The notes under the pieces are model-generated. The model made no database searches. It was not told the origin of the DNA and saw nothing but the letters and a program-made list of their open reading frames with translations. Source: Phyllobacterium sp. OV277 (GTDB lineage Bacteria > Pseudomonadota > Alphaproteobacteria > Rhizobiales > Rhizobiaceae). From it: 64,000 nt of DNA. Position 1 is the stretch's first letter. Each line of letters begins with the position of its first letter. This document shows positions 54,162-63,391 of this stretch, in pieces. The stretch is taken from assembly GCF_900104355.1 (NCBI RefSeq), contig NZ_FNIY01000002.1:806001-870000 (forward strand). Direction: 5' to 3'. The position numbers were made by a program, and so were the translations under genes.

Positions 54162-54340
54162 TGGAGCGTCCAATGCGTCATGGTTACCTGCAGTTCAACG
54201 CTCATTCCCGCGCCCGAAAGCTGGCGCGGGGGGCAGCCAAACGTGTGCGGGCTTCCGATATCGTCCTCGGCATGATGCTGGTGACGCTTGTTGTCTGGCT
54301 CATCGCATACGCATTCATTCACATGGTTACGTCGGTCTGA
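54161..54340 (+). CDS. 59-residue membrane protein inserted between kdpA and kdpB
   Basis: ATG 54161 overlaps the kdpA stop (TGATG), a typical coupling arrangement. The protein starts [20 protein letters not shown], is strongly basic to about residue 32, and then has one helix (IVLGMMLVTLVVWLIAYAFI) and HMVTSV. In standard kdp operons kdpB follows kdpA directly; I recognise no known subunit. An alternative ATG at 54173 gives 55 residues. It could be an accessory subunit or a regulatory peptide of the pump. The next gene begins 33 bases later. Confidence 0.65.
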   Translation: MERPMRHGYLQFNAHSRARKLARGAAKRVRASDIVLGMMLVTLVVWLIAYAFIHMVTSV

Positions 54341-54373
54341 TCGGCCGCTGTTCAGTCACAACTGGAGTCTCAA

Positions 54374-56446
54374 ATGAGCCAGTCCAAATCCGCGAGCCTA
54401 ATGGACGCTCGCATATTGTTACCAGCCGTCGGAGGCGCTTTCAAAAAGCTTGATCCGCGCACTCTTGCCAGAAATCCGGTGATGTTCGTCGTCGCTGTGG
54501 TTTCGGCGCTGACCACGATTTTGTTCATAAAGGACATCATTGTTGGCGGTCATGACCTCAGTTTTTCGTTTCAGATCATAGTGTGGTTATGGTTCACGGT
54601 GCTTTTTGCTAATTTTGCGGAAGCGGTCGCGGAAGGGCGGGGTAAGGCACAGGCCGATTCACTGCGCAAGGCCCGTACCGAAACCCAGGCAAAGCTCTTG
54701 TCGGGTGAAGACCGCACCAATTTCAAACTGGTTCCGGGCACGAGCCTGAAGGTCGGTGATATCGTTCTGGTTGACGCTGGCGACATCATCCCGTCAGACG
54801 GTGAAGTTGTCGAAGGTATCGCATCGGTCAATGAATCAGCAATAACAGGCGAATCTGCACCTGTCATCCGGGAATCCGGTGGTGATCGATCAGCGGTAAC
54901 GGGTGGCACACAGGTGCTGTCCGATTGGCTTCGTGTCCGCATCACGGCAGCAGCTGGTTCAACATTCATCGACCGAATGATCGCGCTGGTTGAAGGTGCA
55001 GAACGTCAAAAGACACCCAATGAGATTGCACTCAACATTCTCCTTGCAGGCATGACGCTTATATTCGTGTTGGCAACGGCGACTATTCCAAGTTTTGCAT
55101 CCTATGCCGGCGGCGCAATTCCCGTTGTGGTGCTGGTCGCTTTGTTCGTGACGCTCATCCCGACCACGATCGGTGCATTGCTCTCAGCCATCGGTATTGC
55201 CGGTATGGACAGGCTCATCCAGTTCAATGTGCTTGCGATGTCAGGTCGTGCGGTTGAGGCGGCGGGTGATGTGGATACATTGCTGCTCGATAAGACCGGC
55301 ACCATTACTTTCGGTAACCGTCAAGCCACTGAGTTCAGCCCGGTGAAGGGTGTGAGTGAACAGGAACTTGCCGATGCAGCACAACTTGCATCGCTCGCGG
55401 ACGAAACTCCTGAGGGCCGTTCCATCGTGGTTCTGGCCAAGGAAAAGTACGGAATCCGCGCCCGCGATATGGCGACCTTACACGCCACGTTTGTGCCATT
55501 CACAGCGCAGAGCCGCATGAGCGGCGTGGATATTGATGGTTCTTCAATCAGAAAAGGTGCGGTTGAGGCTGTCCTTTCATATGTCGACCTCTCGACAGTT
55601 GCGACAGGCGCCACACGCGCCAGCAGCGAAACCGTTCGCGAATTGCAGGCGATTGCCGATCAGATTGCCAAAGCAGGTGGAACGCCGCTTGCAGTTGTCA
55701 GGGACGGGAAGCTTCTGGGTGTTATTCATCTCAAGGACATCGTGAAGGGTGGCATCCGGGAACGTTTCGCTGAACTGCGGCGCATGGGTATCCGCACCGT
55801 CATGATCACCGGTGATAATCCTTTGACAGCAGCGGCAATTGCTGCGGAAGCTGGCGTTGACGATTTTCTTGCTCAGGCAACACCTGAAAACAAGCTTTCG
55901 CTCATCCGCGATGAACAGTCCAAGGGCAAACTCGTTGCCATGTGCGGTGATGGTACAAATGATGCTCCAGCGCTGGCGCAGGCGGACGTCGGCGTTGCCA
56001 TGAACACTGGTACAGTTGCTGCTCGTGAAGCGGGAAACATGGTCGATCTTGATAGTGATCCGACGAAGTTGATCGAAATCGTTGGCATCGGCAAGCAGCT
56101 GCTCATGACGCGTGGTGCCTTGACGACATTTTCCATCGCCAATGATATCGCCAAATACTTTGCGATCATCCCAGCAATGTTTCTGGCATTTTACCCGCAA
56201 CTGGCCGCGCTCAATATTATGGGTCTGCAGACACCTCAGAGCGCCATCCTATCGGCCATCATCTTCAATGCGCTTATCATCGTTGCCCTTATCCCCCTGT
56301 CACTGAAAGGTGTAAAATACCGCGCAGTGGGTGCCGGGGCGCTTCTAAGCCGCAATCTGCTCATCTACGGCCTTGGCGGCGTTATTGTTCCGTTCGTCGG
56401 AATTAAAGCCATCGACGTGGTCATAACAAGCCTTGGGCTTGTGTAA
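54374..56446 (+). CDS. kdpB: Potassium-transporting ATPase subunit B (P-type)
   Basis: 690 residues. The P-type motifs are intact: phosphorylated Asp about 306 in [37 protein letters not shown] (actuator TGES), [20 protein letters not shown] and [20 protein letters not shown]. It hydrolyses ATP and drives K+ through KdpA. The N-domain carries [20 protein letters not shown]. Position in the operon is standard apart from the small gene before it. Confidence 0.97.
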   Translation: MSQSKSASLMDARILLPAVGGAFKKLDPRTLARNPVMFVVAVVSALTTILFIKDIIVGGHDLSFSFQIIVWLWFTVLFANFAEAVAEGRGKAQADSLRKARTETQAKLLSGEDRTNFKLVPGTSLKVGDIVLVDAGDIIPSDGEVVEGIASVNESAITGESAPVIRESGGDRSAVTGGTQVLSDWLRVRITAAAGSTFIDRMIALVEGAERQKTPNEIALNILLAGMTLIFVLATATIPSFASYAGGAIPVVVLVALFVTLIPTTIGALLSAIGIAGMDRLIQFNVLAMSGRAVEAAGDVDTLLLDKTGTITFGNRQATEFSPVKGVSEQELADAAQLASLADETPEGRSIVVLAKEKYGIRARDMATLHATFVPFTAQSRMSGVDIDGSSIRKGAVEAVLSYVDLSTVATGATRASSETVRELQAIADQIAKAGGTPLAVVRDGKLLGVIHLKDIVKGGIRERFAELRRMGIRTVMITGDNPLTAAAIAAEAGVDDFLAQATPENKLSLIRDEQSKGKLVAMCGDGTNDAPALAQADVGVAMNTGTVAAREAGNMVDLDSDPTKLIEIVGIGKQLLMTRGALTTFSIANDIAKYFAIIPAMFLAFYPQLAALNIMGLQTPQSAILSAIIFNALIIVALIPLSLKGVKYRAVGAGALLSRNLLIYGLGGVIVPFVGIKAIDVVITSLGLV

Positions 56447-56457
56447 AGGATATCCCG

Positions 56458-57024
56458 ATGCTCAAACAACTTAAGCCCGCGATTGTCATGATAATCGCAC
56501 TCACAATTATCACAGGCCTGCTCTACCCCTTGGGGATGACCGGATTATCGCAGCTCCTTTTCGCACGTCAGGCAAACGGCAGCCTTGTTGAAAAGGACGG
56601 CAAGATAATCGGGTCTGAATTGATCGGTCAGGCGTTCACAAGTGACCAGTATTTTCATGGGCGGCCATCGGCTGCCGGTGACGGCTACAATGCTGCAGCC
56701 TCCAGCGGCTCCAATCTCGGACCGACAAACCCGAAATTGATTGATCGCATCAAGACCGATGCCGCATTCTTGAAGGAAAGTAACCCCGGCGCACCGGTCC
56801 CGATCGATCTCGTGACGACCTCCGGAAGTGGACTTGATCCGGACATTTCACCTGAAGCGGCTTATTTTCAGGTTGGACGAGTAGCCAAGGCTCGTGGTGC
56901 AGATGAACAGGCTATTCGCAAACTGGTTGACCAAAATGTCGAAGGCCGTGAACTCGGCTTTATGGGTGAACCGGTTGTGAATGTTCTGAAATTGAATCAG
57001 GCGCTTGATAGCCTGGACAAATAA
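56458..57024 (+). CDS. kdpC: Potassium-transporting ATPase subunit C
   Basis: 188 residues. One N-terminal membrane helix ([20 protein letters not shown]) and the periplasmic domain with [33 protein letters not shown] and [20 protein letters not shown]. It acts with KdpB in ATP use and assembly. A terminator-like hairpin lies 13 bases after the stop. Confidence 0.96.
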   Translation: MLKQLKPAIVMIIALTIITGLLYPLGMTGLSQLLFARQANGSLVEKDGKIIGSELIGQAFTSDQYFHGRPSAAGDGYNAAASSGSNLGPTNPKLIDRIKTDAAFLKESNPGAPVPIDLVTTSGSGLDPDISPEAAYFQVGRVAKARGADEQAIRKLVDQNVEGRELGFMGEPVVNVLKLNQALDSLDK

Positions 57025-57037
57025 CTTTTGAATATGG

Positions 57038-57074
57038 AGGCCGGAGATTTGCATCAGCATAGCTCCGGCCTTTC
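57038..57074 (+). terminator. Hairpin between kdpC and kdpD
   Basis: AGGCCGGAG (57038-57046) pairs with CTCCGGCCT (57063-57071), nine base pairs with a 16-base loop, followed by TT and a mixed tail. It probably lowers read-through from kdpFABC into kdpDE. Confidence 0.6.
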
Positions 57075-57094
57075 GTCATTGGGAGGCTTTGTAA

Positions 57095-59800
57095 ATGCCT
57101 GACGACAATCGCGACTTGGATCGAAGACCATCTCCGGATGCGCTTCTCGAAAATGCCGATCGTGAACGTCGCGGCCGACTGAAGATTTTTCTCGGCGCTG
57201 CTCCGGGGGTAGGAAAGACCTACGAAATGTTGATGTCGGGCCGGGCAGCAATTGCCGACGGATCAGATGTCGTGATTGGTGTTGTCGAAACCCATGGTCG
57301 AAAAGAGACACAGGCTCTTGTCGAAGGTTTTGAAGTCGTGCCGCGCAGAAGCGTTGACTATAAAAATCATCAACTTGAAGAGATGGATATTGACGCAATC
57401 CTCGCGCGGCGTCCGGCTCTCGTATTGGTTGATGAACTTGCACACACCAATGCACCGGGCAGCCGCCATCCCAAGCGGTATATGGATGTTGAGGAAATTC
57501 TGTCTCAGGACATTGATGTCTATTCGACCTTGAATATTCAGCATGTCGAGAGCCTGAATGATATTGTTGCCCAGATCACCCGGGTTCGTGTGCACGAAAC
57601 TGTGCCGGATTCGGTCATTGATCAGGCAGATGAAGTTGAAATTATCGATCTTACCCCGGCCGATCTCATCAAGAGATTGCAGGAAGGCAAGGTATACCTG
57701 CCTGCGACGGCCAAACGAGCGACAGAGAACTATTTTTCTCCGGGCAATCTGACCGCACTGCGTGAGCTTGCCTTGCGCCGGACTGCCCAGCGCGTTGATG
57801 ATCAATTGCTTACGCATATGCAGGCCAATGCAATATCGGGACCATGGGCTGCCGGTGATCGCGTTTTGGTATGTGTTGATGAACAACCGCGCGGTGCCTC
57901 ACTTGTGCGCTATGCGCGGCGACTGGCAGACAGGCTCCGTGCTCCATGGGCCGCAGTTCATGTTGAAACGCAGCGGTTTGCTCGCCTCTCGGAGGTCGAC
58001 AGGGACAGACTGGCGTCAACCTTGCGTTTGGCCGACCAATTGGGCGGTGACACGATCACACTTCCCGGCCGGAATGCCGCGGAAGAAATCGCCCGGCATG
58101 CACGGGAGAACAATGTCACTCATATCGTAACGGGCAAGCCGAATAAGCCACGGTGGCGTGAGCTGTTTGAGGGATCCGTATCCCACGACCTGATACGGCA
58201 TGCCGGAAACATCAGCGTCCACGTTATTTCAGGCAATGATCAGGAGGTGGTCTCCTCGCAACGGCGTTCCGCGAGTGCGCCAAGACCAAACTTCCAGATC
58301 AAACCGTATCTCGTGAGCACCGGGTATGTTGTAGCAGCCCTCGGATTTGGTCTTCTGCTGTCGCGCTTTCTCGATGTGCGCAACATCGCGCTCGTATTTC
58401 TCATGGCGGTGCTGGCATCGGCCGTAACGTTGGGATTATGGCCAGCCTTGTTTGCCTCCGTCGTGAGCGCAGCGGTACTTAACTTCTTTTTCCTTGATCC
58501 ACTTTATACTCTGGTAATCAGTGATCCAGAGAGCGTTATTGCGCTTGGGTTTTTCTTTGTCGTCGCGGTGATCGCCAGCAATCTGACGGCTCGGGTCCAG
58601 CGGCAAGCCTCGTCGGCACGCCAGCGTGTTCGGACCACGGAAGACCTTTACTCCTTCAGCAAAAAATTAGCGAGAACCGGCACCCTTGATGACGTCCTTT
58701 GGGCAACAGCATTCCAGATTGCGTCGATGCTTAAAGTACGGGTGGTGCTTCTTTTGCCTGATCATGGTTCCATTCAGGTCAAGGCGGGATATCCGCCGGA
58801 TGATACGCTGGATGAGGCTGATATTGCCGCCGCGCGGTGGGCTTGGGAAAACAACCGCGCTGCGGGCCGGGGAGCCGATACGCTTCCGGGGGCAAAACGG
58901 CTCTATTTGCCCTTGCGAACGGGCCGTATGGCGGTTGGTGTCATTGGTCTCGACAATGATAAGCAAGGCCCGCTTCTGTCACCGGAGCAGCAACGGCTGC
59001 TGGACGCACTGGCGGATCAGGCGGCGGTTGCCATTGAACGGACACAGCTTGCAGGTGATGTTGACCGCGCAAAGCTGGCGGCCGAAGCAGATCGCCTGCG
59101 CTCGGCACTGCTGACGTCAATTTCACACGATCTCAAAACGCCGCTCGCGGCGATTATGGGCGCGGCTGGAACGTTGAAGGAATTTGCGCCCGCGCTTGCT
59201 GAAGACGCCAAAATTGACCTGTTGTCGACCGTGCTTGATGAGTCCGAAAGGCTCAATCGCTTTATTTCCAATTTGCTCGATATGACGAAGCTGGAATCCG
59301 GGGCAATGGAACCAAACTACGCCTTCCAGTATGTCGGTGATATCGTTGGGACTGCGCTCGATAGGGCCAGGAAAATTATTGGCCGGCATAAGACGGAGAT
59401 TGATATTCCCGCTGCTTTGCCCGTGTTGAGACTGGATGCGGTTCTGTTCGAACAGGTTCTGTTCAACCTGCTCGATAATGCCTCAAAATATGCACCTGAA
59501 GGATCAAGTTTGCGCATACAGGCGTGGAGCGACGATGGCTGGGTTATCCTGCAGGTTATGGACGAGGGGCCGGGTATCCCTGAAGAGGATCTGGAGCGCG
59601 TATTTGATACGTTTTATCGCGTCAGAAAAGGTGATCGGGTAACTGCCGGTACCGGGCTCGGACTTTCGATATCGAGAGGTTTCATTGAAGCCATGGGTGG
59701 CACGATCACCGCCGAGCGCAGAACAGACCGCTCCGGCGCCATCTTTACGATCAGAATGCCTATCCCAAAGGACACTCCAACAATTGAAGAGCTGACATGA
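57095..59800 (+). CDS. kdpD: KdpD, sensor histidine kinase for potassium limitation
   Basis: 901 residues from ATG 57095, with GGGAGG upstream. Domains in order: KdpD ATP-binding N-domain with Walker A GAAPGVGKT at about 34-42, a universal-stress-like domain to about 380, four membrane helices at about 405-500, a GAF-like domain, then the kinase with His about 678 in LTSISHDLKTPLAAIMGAAG and ATPase motifs NLLDNASKYAPEG and DEGPGIPEEDLERVFDTFYR. It senses K+ and ionic strength and phosphorylates KdpE. The stop overlaps the kdpE start by four bases. Confidence 0.96.
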   Translation: MPDDNRDLDRRPSPDALLENADRERRGRLKIFLGAAPGVGKTYEMLMSGRAAIADGSDVVIGVVETHGRKETQALVEGFEVVPRRSVDYKNHQLEEMDIDAILARRPALVLVDELAHTNAPGSRHPKRYMDVEEILSQDIDVYSTLNIQHVESLNDIVAQITRVRVHETVPDSVIDQADEVEIIDLTPADLIKRLQEGKVYLPATAKRATENYFSPGNLTALRELALRRTAQRVDDQLLTHMQANAISGPWAAGDRVLVCVDEQPRGASLVRYARRLADRLRAPWAAVHVETQRFARLSEVDRDRLASTLRLADQLGGDTITLPGRNAAEEIARHARENNVTHIVTGKPNKPRWRELFEGSVSHDLIRHAGNISVHVISGNDQEVVSSQRRSASAPRPNFQIKPYLVSTGYVVAALGFGLLLSRFLDVRNIALVFLMAVLASAVTLGLWPALFASVVSAAVLNFFFLDPLYTLVISDPESVIALGFFFVVAVIASNLTARVQRQASSARQRVRTTEDLYSFSKKLARTGTLDDVLWATAFQIASMLKVRVVLLLPDHGSIQVKAGYPPDDTLDEADIAAARWAWENNRAAGRGADTLPGAKRLYLPLRTGRMAVGVIGLDNDKQGPLLSPEQQRLLDALADQAAVAIERTQLAGDVDRAKLAAEADRLRSALLTSISHDLKTPLAAIMGAAGTLKEFAPALAEDAKIDLLSTVLDESERLNRFISNLLDMTKLESGAMEPNYAFQYVGDIVGTALDRARKIIGRHKTEIDIPAALPVLRLDAVLFEQVLFNLLDNASKYAPEGSSLRIQAWSDDGWVILQVMDEGPGIPEEDLERVFDTFYRVRKGDRVTAGTGLGLSISRGFIEAMGGTITAERRTDRSGAIFTIRMPIPKDTPTIEELT

Positions 59801-60489
59801 CCAACTCAAATGTCAAAATATTGGTTGTCGATGATGAATCGCCAATCCGTAAATTGCTTCGGGTGGGTCTGAGTACCCAAGGATACACCGTTCTTGAAGC
59901 AGGAAACGCATGGTCGGCAATAGAGCAGGTACGCCTCACGCGTCCCGACCTCATCATTCTTGATCTGGGTCTTCCTGATTTGTCTGGTCATGAATTGCTG
60001 CGCAGGTGGCGTGACGAAGAGCTGGAACTCCCGGTCATTATTCTGTCAAGCCGGACCGATGAGAAGGGCATCGTGGAAGCGCTTGAGCTTGGCGCAGATG
60101 ATTATATCACCAAGCCATTTGGAATGAATGAAATTGCGGCCCGTATTCGCGTCGCTCTGCGCCACCGACTTCAGCAACAGGGCGAAAGACCGGTGTTTGA
60201 AACGGGGAGTCTCTCCGTCGACATCGTCAAACGCATCGTCAAGGTTGATGGCAAGGAGATCAAGCTTTCCCCGAAGGAATACGATATCTTGCGTATTCTT
60301 GTTCAGTACGCCGGGAAGGTTCTGACACATCAGTTCCTGCTTGATCAGGTGTGGGGAGGGTCCACGGATGTGCAATATCTTCGCGTATATGTCCGGCAGC
60401 TACGCCAGAAAATTGAACAGACACCAGATCAACCAAAATACATCACGACAGAAACTGGCGTTGGCTACCGTCTCAGGGAGGTGGATTGA
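59797..60489 (+). CDS. kdpE: KdpE, response regulator
   Basis: 230 residues. Receiver with acidic pair VVDDESPIRKLL, phospho-acceptor Asp about 56 in LIILDLGLPDLSG, and Lys in DYITKPFGMNE. An OmpR/PhoB-type winged helix follows (LSPKEYDILRILVQYAGKVL; YLRVYVRQLRQKIEQ; YITTETGVGYRLREVD). It activates kdpFABC when phosphorylated. Start ATG overlaps the kdpD stop (ATGA). Confidence 0.96.
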   Translation: MTNSNVKILVVDDESPIRKLLRVGLSTQGYTVLEAGNAWSAIEQVRLTRPDLIILDLGLPDLSGHELLRRWRDEELELPVIILSSRTDEKGIVEALELGADDYITKPFGMNEIAARIRVALRHRLQQQGERPVFETGSLSVDIVKRIVKVDGKEIKLSPKEYDILRILVQYAGKVLTHQFLLDQVWGGSTDVQYLRVYVRQLRQKIEQTPDQPKYITTETGVGYRLREVD

Positions 60490-60542
60490 GCATCATTTGC
60501 TTGATCACCAAACTGCGCATCATAAATTGAATGAGTATTGCA

Positions 60543-60992
60543 ATGAAGCTTGTCGACTATATCGCTCTTGAGAGCATTGTTCCTGATCTTGACGTCTCGT
60601 CCAAGAGTCAGGCTCTGCAGGCGATTTCAACCAATATATCGCCGATGATTGGCGTATCGGCGGATGTGATCGTTCATTCGCTGCAAAAACGGGAAGAACT
60701 TGGTTCCACGGGTGTTGGTGGAGGTATCGCAATTCCGCACGCCCGCATTCTTGGGATATCAAAGCCGATCGCGGCTTTTGCAAAATTAAAGAAACCTATT
60801 GATTTTGAGGCGATAGACGATTTGCCCGTCGATATTATTCTTGTGTTACTGACACCGGATCAGGCACCGGCTGAACATCTGAATGTCCTTGCATGCTTTT
60901 CCAGAAAGCTTAGGTCGCCGGATGTGCTTAAGAGGATGAGGGCGACCAGAAATGCACAAACATTATTGGATTGTCTGGTGATGGACACATAG
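60543..60992 (+). CDS. ptsN: PtsN-like EIIA-Ntr protein linked to kdpDE
   Basis: 149 residues from ATG 60543; ATG 60531 adds four. PTS EIIA type 2 fold with the phosphorylatable His about 66 in GVGGGIAIPHARILGISKPI, and FEAIDDLPVDIILVLLTPDQ, EHLNVLACFSRKL typical of EIIA-Ntr. In E. coli the unphosphorylated protein binds KdpD and stimulates it, so placement 53 bases after kdpE makes functional sense. The genome probably has another ptsN near rpoN, making this a dedicated paralogue; that is an inference. Confidence 0.88.
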   Translation: MKLVDYIALESIVPDLDVSSKSQALQAISTNISPMIGVSADVIVHSLQKREELGSTGVGGGIAIPHARILGISKPIAAFAKLKKPIDFEAIDDLPVDIILVLLTPDQAPAEHLNVLACFSRKLRSPDVLKRMRATRNAQTLLDCLVMDT

Positions 60993-61085
60993 AGCGGGCC
61001 CTGAAACAGGCGGCAGCTCCCCGTTCACTGAAAAAACTGCCTCTGTTGATGCCTCGCTTTGAAGCATGAATGCGCTCTCCTGATA

Positions 61086-61394
61086 TCAAGCGCGTTTCCG
61101 CTGGCCGCGGTTCGCATCATGTCGATTGCGACTGGCGGTCTTTTGCTTGGACGTTTGTGCCAGATCACTCCAGGCATCGGCGAGTATAAATTCATTGTCA
61201 TCTGTACAGCAGACGGCTCCCGGTACATGATCGCTTTCAGCAGTAGCAAAATGAACCGCCGCTTCCTTGTCGGCGAACAGGCCGCCGACCAGGTGTTTGC
61301 GGTCGCATACCATCCAGCATCCGTCCGGATTCTTTCCGACAAGAAAACGGCTGCTCAAGTTTGAATTGGCGTGATTCTGATAAGCATAGGCCAT
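61086..61394 (-). CDS. Small hypothetical protein (rhizobial type)
   Basis: 102 residues from ATG 61394. The middle part (SRFLVGKNPDGCWMVCDRKH, then LVGGLFADKEAAVHFATAES, DHVPGAVCCTDD) reads like a compact beta/alpha domain found in small proteins of rhizobia; I recall similar sequences but no function. The C-terminus is polar and basic. No signal or membrane helix. It stands alone between convergent ptsN and the upstream dapA-type gene. Confidence 0.6.
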   Translation of the reverse strand: MAYAYQNHANSNLSSRFLVGKNPDGCWMVCDRKHLVGGLFADKEAAVHFATAESDHVPGAVCCTDDNEFILADAWSDLAQTSKQKTASRNRHDANRGQRKRA

Positions 61395-61477
61395 GATTGG
61401 TCACTTTCCGCTTGAATGGGACTCGAAGCGTTTCTGTTTTGATGATGTTATGAGGGTTGCGGAATTCGGCGTTCCAC

Positions 61478-62464
61478 TCACAGCCGCCAGGCAAGAGGCG
61501 CTGAGAGCATTTTGGACAGACCTTCGACCGCGTTTGTTTTCACGTTGTCCTGAGGAATTTGCCCGCCAGCTGCGGGACCGCCGAGTTCGTCCAGAGCCAA
61601 TCGGATCTGGAGGGCCGTTTCCCCTGATACAGGAACCAGAGGCAGGCGGAGTTCGTCGCTCATGCCGCGTCGATGCTTGAGTGCGGACTTGATGGAGCAC
61701 GGATTCGTATCGAGATCGAGTGCGCTGAGGACCGGCTGCAATCTTTGCTGGATATATCTGGCAGTCGGCCAATCATTTTTTCTGCAGGCATTGTGCATAG
61801 CGACGCAGACATGCGGCAGAACATTGGCAATGACCGAAATGCTGCCGTCGCCACCTGTCAGATTGAAGGCATGCGCGGTCGCGTCATGTCCTGACAGCAG
61901 AATGAAACGGTCCTGGAATGTGTGCCGAACTTCGTCGACGCGTCTGATGTCGCCGGTCGCGTCCTTGATGCCGATGATCGAGGGTATCTGTGCAAGCCGG
62001 TCAAGGGTCTGTAGCGACAGGTCGACACCGGTTCTTGACGGAACATTGTAGATGAAGATGGGCAGTTTCACCCGCTGCGCAATCGTTTCGAAGTGATGCG
62101 CGATGCCGTTTTGGCTTGGCTTGTTGTAGTAGGGGGTGACCACAAGAGCCGCATCGGCGCCGCGTGATTCCGCTGCCGATGTGTAGGCCACCGTAAGCTC
62201 GGTGCTGTTCGTACCTGTGCCAGCAATGACAGGAACCCGTCCCTTGGATACTCTGATGGTGGTGCGGATGATCTTTAAACGTTCGTCCCAGGAAAGCGTT
62301 GGGGCTTCACCTGTGGTTCCGCAGGGCACAAGGCCCTCTATGCCTGACATAATCTGCCATTGGATATGTTCAGCGAGGGTGTCGTGATCGACAACGCCAT
62401 TTTTGAACGGAGTGACGAGGGCAGTCATTATGCCCGATAATCGTGGGGGGATGGGATTGGTCAT
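61478..62464 (-). CDS. Dihydrodipicolinate synthase family protein (DapA paralogue)
   Basis: 328 residues, about 35 longer than DapA. The TIM barrel has VPCGTTGEAPTLSWDERLKI, VVTPYYNKPSQNGIAHHF, the catalytic Tyr and substrate Arg in IFIYNVPSRTG, and the Schiff-base Lys in IIGIKDATGDIRR. All DapA active-site residues seem present, so condensation of pyruvate with aspartate semialdehyde is possible, but paralogues often serve sugar-acid or hydroxyproline catabolism. The extra C-terminal tail (ALDELGGPAAGGQIPQDNVK onward) is unusual. A main dapA is expected elsewhere in the genome. Confidence 0.85.
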   Translation of the reverse strand: MTNPIPPRLSGIMTALVTPFKNGVVDHDTLAEHIQWQIMSGIEGLVPCGTTGEAPTLSWDERLKIIRTTIRVSKGRVPVIAGTGTNSTELTVAYTSAAESRGADAALVVTPYYNKPSQNGIAHHFETIAQRVKLPIFIYNVPSRTGVDLSLQTLDRLAQIPSIIGIKDATGDIRRVDEVRHTFQDRFILLSGHDATAHAFNLTGGDGSISVIANVLPHVCVAMHNACRKNDWPTARYIQQRLQPVLSALDLDTNPCSIKSALKHRRGMSDELRLPLVPVSGETALQIRLALDELGGPAAGGQIPQDNVKTNAVEGLSKMLSAPLAWRL

Positions 62465-62513
62465 GGATTTCCTCTTTTGGACGATCTGGTGGGATCAGCG
62501 CAAATTCTGAAAT

Positions 62514-62678
62514 TCAGATGAAGTTGTTGATGGCCGCATATATTCTCAAGGCGGCAGCGCCGGATAAAAGAGAGGCAAGTACCAGCAACGCGATCAGCGT
62601 TGGGCCGAGCTTCGATATATGGCGGGTTTCAATGGTCTGATTGTTGGCTGGCAACAAACGGTTCGACGTCATCGTCAT
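62514..62678 (-). CDS. 54-residue single-helix membrane protein, unknown
   Basis: ATG 62678 (or 62672) gives MTMTSNRLLPANNQTIETRH, then a helix (LGPTLIALLVLASLLSGAAA) and LRIYAAINNFI. GGAG lies nine bases upstream. No family recognised. It precedes the DapA paralogue gene by 49 bases in the same direction and could share its transcript. Confidence 0.5.
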   Translation of the reverse strand: MTMTSNRLLPANNQTIETRHISKLGPTLIALLVLASLLSGAAALRIYAAINNFI

Positions 62679-62990
62679 TTCCTTGCACTCCAATTCTTTG
62701 GGTACAGGAAAGAAATACCATGGTCTCGGATAGGAATTCCATTCCGCACCAAGCGCAAAGATATCAAGAAGTTATAAAGATGGAGCCCATACGCATGGCC
62801 GCCGGTATGCGGTGCGATATTATCGAGCCCAACAGGTGGGCACTCCGTGACCAATGCGTCTGGTGCATAGGTGGAATGAGGGATTGTGACTGTTTTAAAT
62901 CGATTGAAAGTCTTATGTTCCAGTCATCGAAACGACGCCGGGACCAAGCAAGGTTGCTGACGTCAGATAGCCCTCAGAAAGGGGATCATC
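62679..62990. other. Intergenic region upstream of the DUF1127 gene
   Basis: 312 bases. An open frame runs through it and over the DUF1127 start (62720-63013) but has Cys-rich, non-family composition and overlaps a better gene, so I do not call it. No clear promoter element was recognised. Confidence 0.45.
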
Positions 62991-63137
62991 ATGAACGTAG
63001 CACGCTCTTTTAATAACTGGCTCAAGTTCCGTCAGACCGTTACTGAACTTGGCCGCATGTCCAGCCGCGAACTTCAGGATTTGGGCATCGACCGCGCCGA
63101 TATCCGCAGTGTTGCCCGCGCATCGGTCGCTCGCTGA
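62991..63137 (+). CDS. DUF1127 small protein
   Basis: 48 residues: MNVARSFNNWLKFRQTVTEL, then GRMSSRELQDLGIDRADIRS and VARASVAR. The RELxDLGIDRADI motif is the DUF1127 (YjiS-like) signature. Arg-rich small proteins of this family bind RNA or regulate phosphate and carbon metabolism in some alphaproteobacteria. AAGGGG lies seven bases upstream. A strong terminator follows. Confidence 0.85.
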   Translation: MNVARSFNNWLKFRQTVTELGRMSSRELQDLGIDRADIRSVARASVAR

Positions 63138-63169
63138 TAGCGATAGACCAACCAGCCAATAACCGCTCG

Positions 63170-63196
63170 ACGCCCGCTTTTGACGCGGGCGTTTTT
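63170..63196 (+). terminator. Terminator of the DUF1127 gene
   Basis: ACGCCCGC (63170-63177) and GCGGGCGT (63185-63192), eight base pairs with a 7-base loop, then TTTT. Confidence 0.88.
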
Positions 63197-63301
63197 GCAT
63201 TGATCTGCCAGTTCATGCCGCAGCTGTTCCCCTGGCGGTAAGGCCAATTCGGCCAATCCCACTTTGATCAATGAAGGAAAATACAGGGAATTGAGTGTAT
63301 A

Positions 63302-63391
63302 TGGCGGAGAGGGAGGGATTTGAACCCCCGATGGAGTTGCCCCCATGCCGCATTTCGAGTGCGGTGCTTTCAACCACTCAGCCACCTCTCC
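63302..63391 (-). tRNA. tRNA-Ser (anticodon CGA)
   Basis: 90 bases on the minus strand with the CCA end encoded. Acceptor arms GGAGAGG and CCTCTCC pair fully. The anticodon stem CCGCA/TGCGG encloses loop CTCGAAA, giving anticodon CGA for the UCG codon. A long variable arm (TGGGGGCAACTCCA) is present as expected for a serine tRNA, and the T loop reads GGTTCAAATCC. Confidence 0.95.

Noticed and set aside
62600-63013. 137-aa plus-strand open frame before and over the DUF1127 gene
   Set aside because: Overlaps a recognised DUF1127 gene in another frame and overlaps the 54-aa minus-strand gene; composition is Cys/Met-rich without homology.
63302-63391. Integrated element at the tRNA-Ser gene
   Set aside because: No integrase and no repeated tRNA 3' end was seen within the window.
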